11,383 nt of DNA. Source: Candidatus Krumholzibacteriia bacterium. GTDB taxonomy: Bacteria; Krumholzibacteriota; Krumholzibacteriia; Krumholzibacteriales; Krumholzibacteriaceae. Every line of letters begins with the position of its first letter. Positions within the stretch are counted from its first letter, which is position 1. Below, piece after piece: positions 8,821 to 11,383 of the stretch. The stretch is from contig JAPLKY010000140.1 in assembly GCA_026387805.1 (NCBI GenBank), forward strand, positions 1-11,383, written 5' to 3'. The notes under the pieces are model-generated. The model was not told where the DNA came from. It saw only the letters and a list, made by a program, of their open reading frames with translations, and ran no database searches. Both the position numbers and the translations under genes were made by a program.

Positions 8821-8849
8821 CGCAACCGCTTTTGGAGCAAACGGTTGCG
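8821..8849. repeat. Perfect 8-bp inverted repeat with inner stem
   Basis: CGCAACCG (8821-8828) and CGGTTGCG (8842-8849) are exact inverted copies. Inside, TTTG (8831-8834) pairs with CAAA (8838-8841), giving a long hairpin with a two-base bulge. It could end transcription entering from the left, or be a binding site. No T-run follows on the plus strand. Confidence 0.45.
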
Positions 8850-8895
8850 AGGCGACGGACGCCGTCTGCCGGTCGACGCATTCGGGGAAAAATGT

Positions 8896-8913
8896 GTTCA
8901 CGTGAACGTTCAC
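8896..8913. promoter_or_regulatory. Stacked GTTCAC/GTGAAC palindromes, operator-like
   Basis: GTTCACGTGAACGTTCAC is three alternating half-sites that make two overlapping perfect 12-base palindromes. It lies 42 bases before the start of the activator at 8955, where a repressor or autoregulatory protein would act. GTTCAC also occurs twice near 5005-5019, in the repeats beside the copy-B regulator. Confidence 0.45.
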
Positions 8914-8954
8914 ACTGTCCTTGGAGTACGCTGAAGAAACAGAGGTGCCCCGCC

Positions 8955-10463
8955 ATGCGCAACAAGAAGACCGAGCACGAACCGAAGAACCATCTCAAGG
9001 CGGCGAAATCGGACGAGTTCTTCGCCGAAGCGCGGAGCGATCTCCGGGAGCTCGAGGCATCCGCGCCGGTGCGCGCAGGGGAAAACGCGGCGAGAGAGTT
9101 CGAGAAGATGACCCACAGGATCGGGAAGCTCGAGCTGCTCACCGACATCACAAAGGCGCTCAACTCGACCCTCGATCTCGATGAGGTGCTCGAGAAGATC
9201 ATCGATTCGACGATCCAGCTCGCGGACGCGAACCGGGGCTTTCTCATGCTTGCCGACGACCGAGGCGTTCTCGAGTTCAGGGTCGCGCGCGACAGCGAGA
9301 AGCGAGCGCTCAGGATGGAGGAATTCGCCATAAGCTTCAGCATCGTGAACGACGCCGCCGATCGCGGCGAGCCCCTCTTCATATCGGATCTTCTCGACGA
9401 CAACCGCTTCAAGGATCAGAAGAGCGTCATCGATCTCCAGCTCAAGCGCGCCGTCTGCGTGCCCCTCCTCCTCGAGCAGTCGGTCATCGGCGTCATCTAC
9501 GCCGACAGCGACCGCCTCTCCCCCGCGCTCGCGAAGGACGACATGTCGATCATCACGGCCTTCGCGTCGCAAGCGACCATCGCGGTCGAGAACGCGAAGC
9601 TTCACGGCAAGGTCGTCCACTCCCAGGAGGCGCTCGAGCGGGAGAACCTGAAGCTTCGCCAGGAGCTTACGGGTAAGTACGAGCTCTCGGGCTTCATCGG
9701 CCGGAGCAGGTCGATGCAGGAGATCTTCCTCACGATCCAGAAGATCGCCTCCTACACCACGACCGTGCTCATCCAGGGCGAGACGGGAACGGGCAAGGAG
9801 CTCATTGCCCGCGCGATCCACTCCAACGGATTGCGCAAGGACAAGCCTCTCGTCACGATCAACTGCGGCGCGATGCCGAAGGACCTCCTCGAGAGCGAGC
9901 TCTTCGGCCACAAGAAAGGTTCGTTCACGGGCGCGGTGAGCGACAAGCCGGGGCTTTTCGAGGCCGCGAGCGGCGGCAGCATTTTCCTCGACGAGATCGG
10001 CGAGATGCCGCTCCCGCTCCAGGTCAAACTGCTCCGCGTCCTCCAGGAAGGGGAGGTTCGCCGTGTCGGCGAGAACACCGATCGCAAGGTGGACGTGCGC
10101 GTCATCGCGGCGACGAACAGGGACTTGAGCGACGACGTCAAGAAAGGTCTCTTCCGGGGGGATCTCTACTACCGCCTCAACGTCGTGCCCATCACGATTC
10201 CGCCGCTCCGCGAGAGGCAGGAGGACATCATCCCCCTCGTCGAGCATTTCCTGCGGAAGTTCGGATCGAAGATGAACAAGACCGGCGTCGAGATCTCATC
10301 GGAAGCGATGAAGTTTCTCCTCACGAATCCCTGGCCCGGAAACGTCCGCGAGCTCGAGAACTCGATCGAGCGCGCGCTCGCCCTGTCGGGCACCTCGCGT
10401 CTGCTCGCCCCCACGCACTTTCCGCAGCTCGCCCGGAAGAAATACAAGATCACGACGCCGTAA
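8955..10463 (+). CDS. GAF / sigma-54 AAA+ activator lacking a DNA-binding domain
   Basis: A 502-residue cytoplasmic regulator. After a charged N-terminus, a GAF domain spans about 55-215 (LLTDITKALNSTLDLDEVLE at its start, VIGVIYADS and FASQATIAVENAKL near its end). A short coiled-coil linker follows (EALERENLKLRQELTGKY). The sigma-54 AAA+ domain lies at about 244-478: Walker A GETGTGK 275-281, contact loop GSFTGA 322-327, Walker B FLDEIGE 344-350, PLRERQEDI 417-425 and WPGNVRELE 460-468. It stops at QLARKKYKITTP with no Fis-type helix-turn-helix, and no such sequence follows in any frame before the next gene. Known EBPs of this kind, such as FlgR of Helicobacter and CtcC of Chlamydia, act from solution. 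The start at 8955 has AGAGGTG 7 bases upstream. The GAF domain probably binds a small ligand; which one cannot be told. Confidence 0.9.
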   Translation: MRNKKTEHEPKNHLKAAKSDEFFAEARSDLRELEASAPVRAGENAAREFEKMTHRIGKLELLTDITKALNSTLDLDEVLEKIIDSTIQLADANRGFLMLADDRGVLEFRVARDSEKRALRMEEFAISFSIVNDAADRGEPLFISDLLDDNRFKDQKSVIDLQLKRAVCVPLLLEQSVIGVIYADSDRLSPALAKDDMSIITAFASQATIAVENAKLHGKVVHSQEALERENLKLRQELTGKYELSGFIGRSRSMQEIFLTIQKIASYTTTVLIQGETGTGKELIARAIHSNGLRKDKPLVTINCGAMPKDLLESELFGHKKGSFTGAVSDKPGLFEAASGGSIFLDEIGEMPLPLQVKLLRVLQEGEVRRVGENTDRKVDVRVIAATNRDLSDDVKKGLFRGDLYYRLNVVPITIPPLRERQEDIIPLVEHFLRKFGSKMNKTGVEISSEAMKFLLTNPWPGNVRELENSIERALALSGTSRLLAPTHFPQLARKKYKITTP

Positions 10464-10544
10464 CGCCCGCCGCCTCGCCCCCGCGCAACCACGCGCGGCA
10501 CCCGGGGGAGCGCCGGACGGGCGCCCCGAAGGGATCGACGCGCG
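10464..10544 (+). other. 81-base GC-rich spacer between activator and deacetylase
   Basis: The spacer contains CGCGC-aaccac-GCGCG and CCCCC/GGGGG runs that could fold weakly, but no T-run. No promoter is evident. Co-transcription of the two plus-strand genes is likely but not certain. Confidence 0.35.
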
Positions 10545-11383
10545 ATGGGAATTCCATTTTTCTACAATCCGAGCTTCGCCGCATACGATTTCGGCCCGAG
10601 CCATCCGTTCCAGGGAAGCCGCTTTGAGCGTTTCATGAAGGAGCTCCGGGGACGCTTTCCCGCTTCCTATGCCCGCCTCGACATCAGGAAAGCGGAGAGC
10701 GCCGGAAACGATCTCCTCGAGCTCGTTCACGAACGCTCCTACATCGACCGGGTGGTCTCGCTCGAGAAGAGGCGCGGATACCTCTCGATCGATACGCAGC
10801 TCCTGCCCGGCTCGATCGACGCGGCGCGGCTCATCGTCGGCTCTTCCGTCGCGGCGGCGAGAGAAGCCGCGCGCACGGGACTCGCCGCGGGCTTCGGCGG
10901 ACTCCACCACGCGGGCCCGGGCTACGGCGAGGGATTCTGCATATTCAACGACGTCGCGGTAGCGGCCGCGGCGCTCCTTCGCGACGGGAAGGAGCGCATC
11001 CTCATCTTCGATACCGACGCCCACCAGGGAAACGGCACCATGGATATCTTCATCGAGGAGCCGCGCGTCCTCTTCATCTCGATTCACCAGGATCCGCGAA
11101 CGCTCTATCCGGGAAGGGGATTCGCCGACGAGATCGGGAGCGGCCCCGGCACGGGCTTCACGGTGAACATCCCGATGCCGCCGATGTCGGGGGGCGCGAT
11201 GTACGATCTCGCTCTCGACGAGATCGTCTTCCCCCTCATCGACGAATTCAGGCCGGAGATCATCATCCGCAACGGCGGAAGCGACCCGCTCTATACCGAC
11301 ACGCTCACGAACCTCGGCCTCACCCTCGACGAGCTGACGAGGCTCATCCGCCGCATCGCTGAGAAGGCGGAGTCATCCAATAT
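10545..11383 (+). CDS. Histone deacetylase-family zinc hydrolase, cut by window edge
   Basis: 279 residues are visible; family members usually have about 300-350, so the C-terminus, including the usual GGY tyrosine loop, is missing. Family signatures in order: HPFQGSRFERF near 20-30; the catalytic His pair and glycine-rich loop GGLHHAGPGYGEGFCIFNDV at 118-137 (His121-His122); the zinc-site motif DTDAHQGNGT at 156-165 (ligands Asp158 and His160); and NGGSD at 243-247 (third ligand Asp247). The D-x-D-A-H-Q-G-N-G form resembles class IV (HDAC11-type) enzymes more than the HH form of class I/II. Likely activity is removal of acetyl or acyl groups from protein lysines or a small amide substrate in the cytoplasm. 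The start at 10545 is the first ATG that gives the expected N-terminus (MGIPFFYNPSF); AAGGGA lies rather far upstream, at about 12 bases. Confidence 0.9.
   Translation, partial: MGIPFFYNPSFAAYDFGPSHPFQGSRFERFMKELRGRFPASYARLDIRKAESAGNDLLELVHERSYIDRVVSLEKRRGYLSIDTQLLPGSIDAARLIVGSSVAAAREAARTGLAAGFGGLHHAGPGYGEGFCIFNDVAVAAAALLRDGKERILIFDTDAHQGNGTMDIFIEEPRVLFISIHQDPRTLYPGRGFADEIGSGPGTGFTVNIPMPPMSGGAMYDLALDEIVFPLIDEFRPEIIIRNGGSDPLYTDTLTNLGLTLDELTRLIRRIAEKAESSN

Larger units (their letters stand above)
8546..8954. other. Spacer before the HTH-less activator, no gene called
   Basis: This stretch contains several hairpins and palindromes but no reading frame with a ribosome site and credible composition. 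The frame of the downstream activator is open from 8625, but those 110 extra residues look non-coding. A GGCC-CGAAA-GGCC hairpin lies just before it (8519-8531), and a GACGG-ACG-CCGTC hairpin lies near 8853-8866. No clear sigma-70 or sigma-54 promoter for the downstream gene was identified. Confidence 0.45.

Noticed and set aside
8832..8850. Sigma-54 element TTGGAGCAAACGGTTGCG upstream of the GAF activator
   Set aside because: GG-to-GC spacing is 11 and the bases lie within a perfect inverted repeat that explains the pattern better.
8625..8954. N-terminal extension of the GAF activator from 8625
   Set aside because: The frame is open, but there is no ribosome site. The extra residues have no family resemblance and cover hairpins and the palindrome. 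The ATG at 8955 has AGAGGTG at good spacing.
8910..10247. Long minus-strand frame opposite the GAF activator
   Set aside because: Antisense shadow of a gene with clear GAF and AAA+ motifs; its product is an unnatural run of Glu, Arg, Asp and Leu.

Overview
The window looks like a GC-rich Gram-negative chromosome, read here as a deep-branching lineage such as the FCB group or a deltaproteobacterial relative. That placement is an inference from three things: high GC with strong third-position G/C in the better-kept genes, several sigma-54 activators close together, and exported proteins of unrecognised families. No tRNA, rRNA, CRISPR array, transposase or prophage gene was seen. The window is dominated by three sigma-54 enhancer-binding proteins (EBPs), none of which has a phosphoacceptor receiver domain.

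Left part, minus strand. Positions 1-476 hold the start of an exported protein with bactofilin-like beta-helical repeats, cut by the window edge. After a 300-base gap with a strong hairpin (720-749) comes a coupled pair: a single-pass membrane protein (1109-1618) and a 99-residue exported protein with a four-cysteine tail (805-1104). The 240 bases upstream of this pair carry a cluster of inverted and tandem repeats built on CTGTCCCA/TGGGACAG, placed as an activator-binding region would be.

Middle part, minus strand. Two copies of the same two-gene module lie head to tail. Each is a small exported protein with a GEPGE motif and a tail ending in LR-x-x-x-W, followed directly by a large regulator made of TPR repeats, a sigma-54 AAA+ domain and a Fis-type helix-turn-helix. 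Copy A (4322-4657 plus 2025-4278) has a regulator broken by a frame change, with about 15 residues missing. Copy B (7528-7893 plus 5037-7508) is intact and much richer in GC. Copy B has a near-consensus sigma-70 promoter at 7993-8021; copy A has a weaker one at 4704-4733.

Right part, plus strand. A divergent near-consensus sigma-70 promoter (8119-8147) leads into about 800 bases with no recognisable gene, one doubtful 122-residue ORF, several hairpins and a stacked palindrome at 8896-8913. Then come a GAF plus AAA+ sigma-54 activator with no DNA-binding domain (8955-10463) and, 81 bases later, a histone-deacetylase-family enzyme cut by the right edge.

Working idea (inference): the two modules are receptor/exported-protein cassettes. 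The cytoplasmic TPR array may sense a ligand, possibly linked to the neighbouring exported protein, and switch sigma-54 transcription. This resembles in layout, but not in homology, the TPR receptor/propeptide pairs of Firmicutes (RRNPP family). The membrane/Cys-rich pair downstream of copy A is a candidate target.
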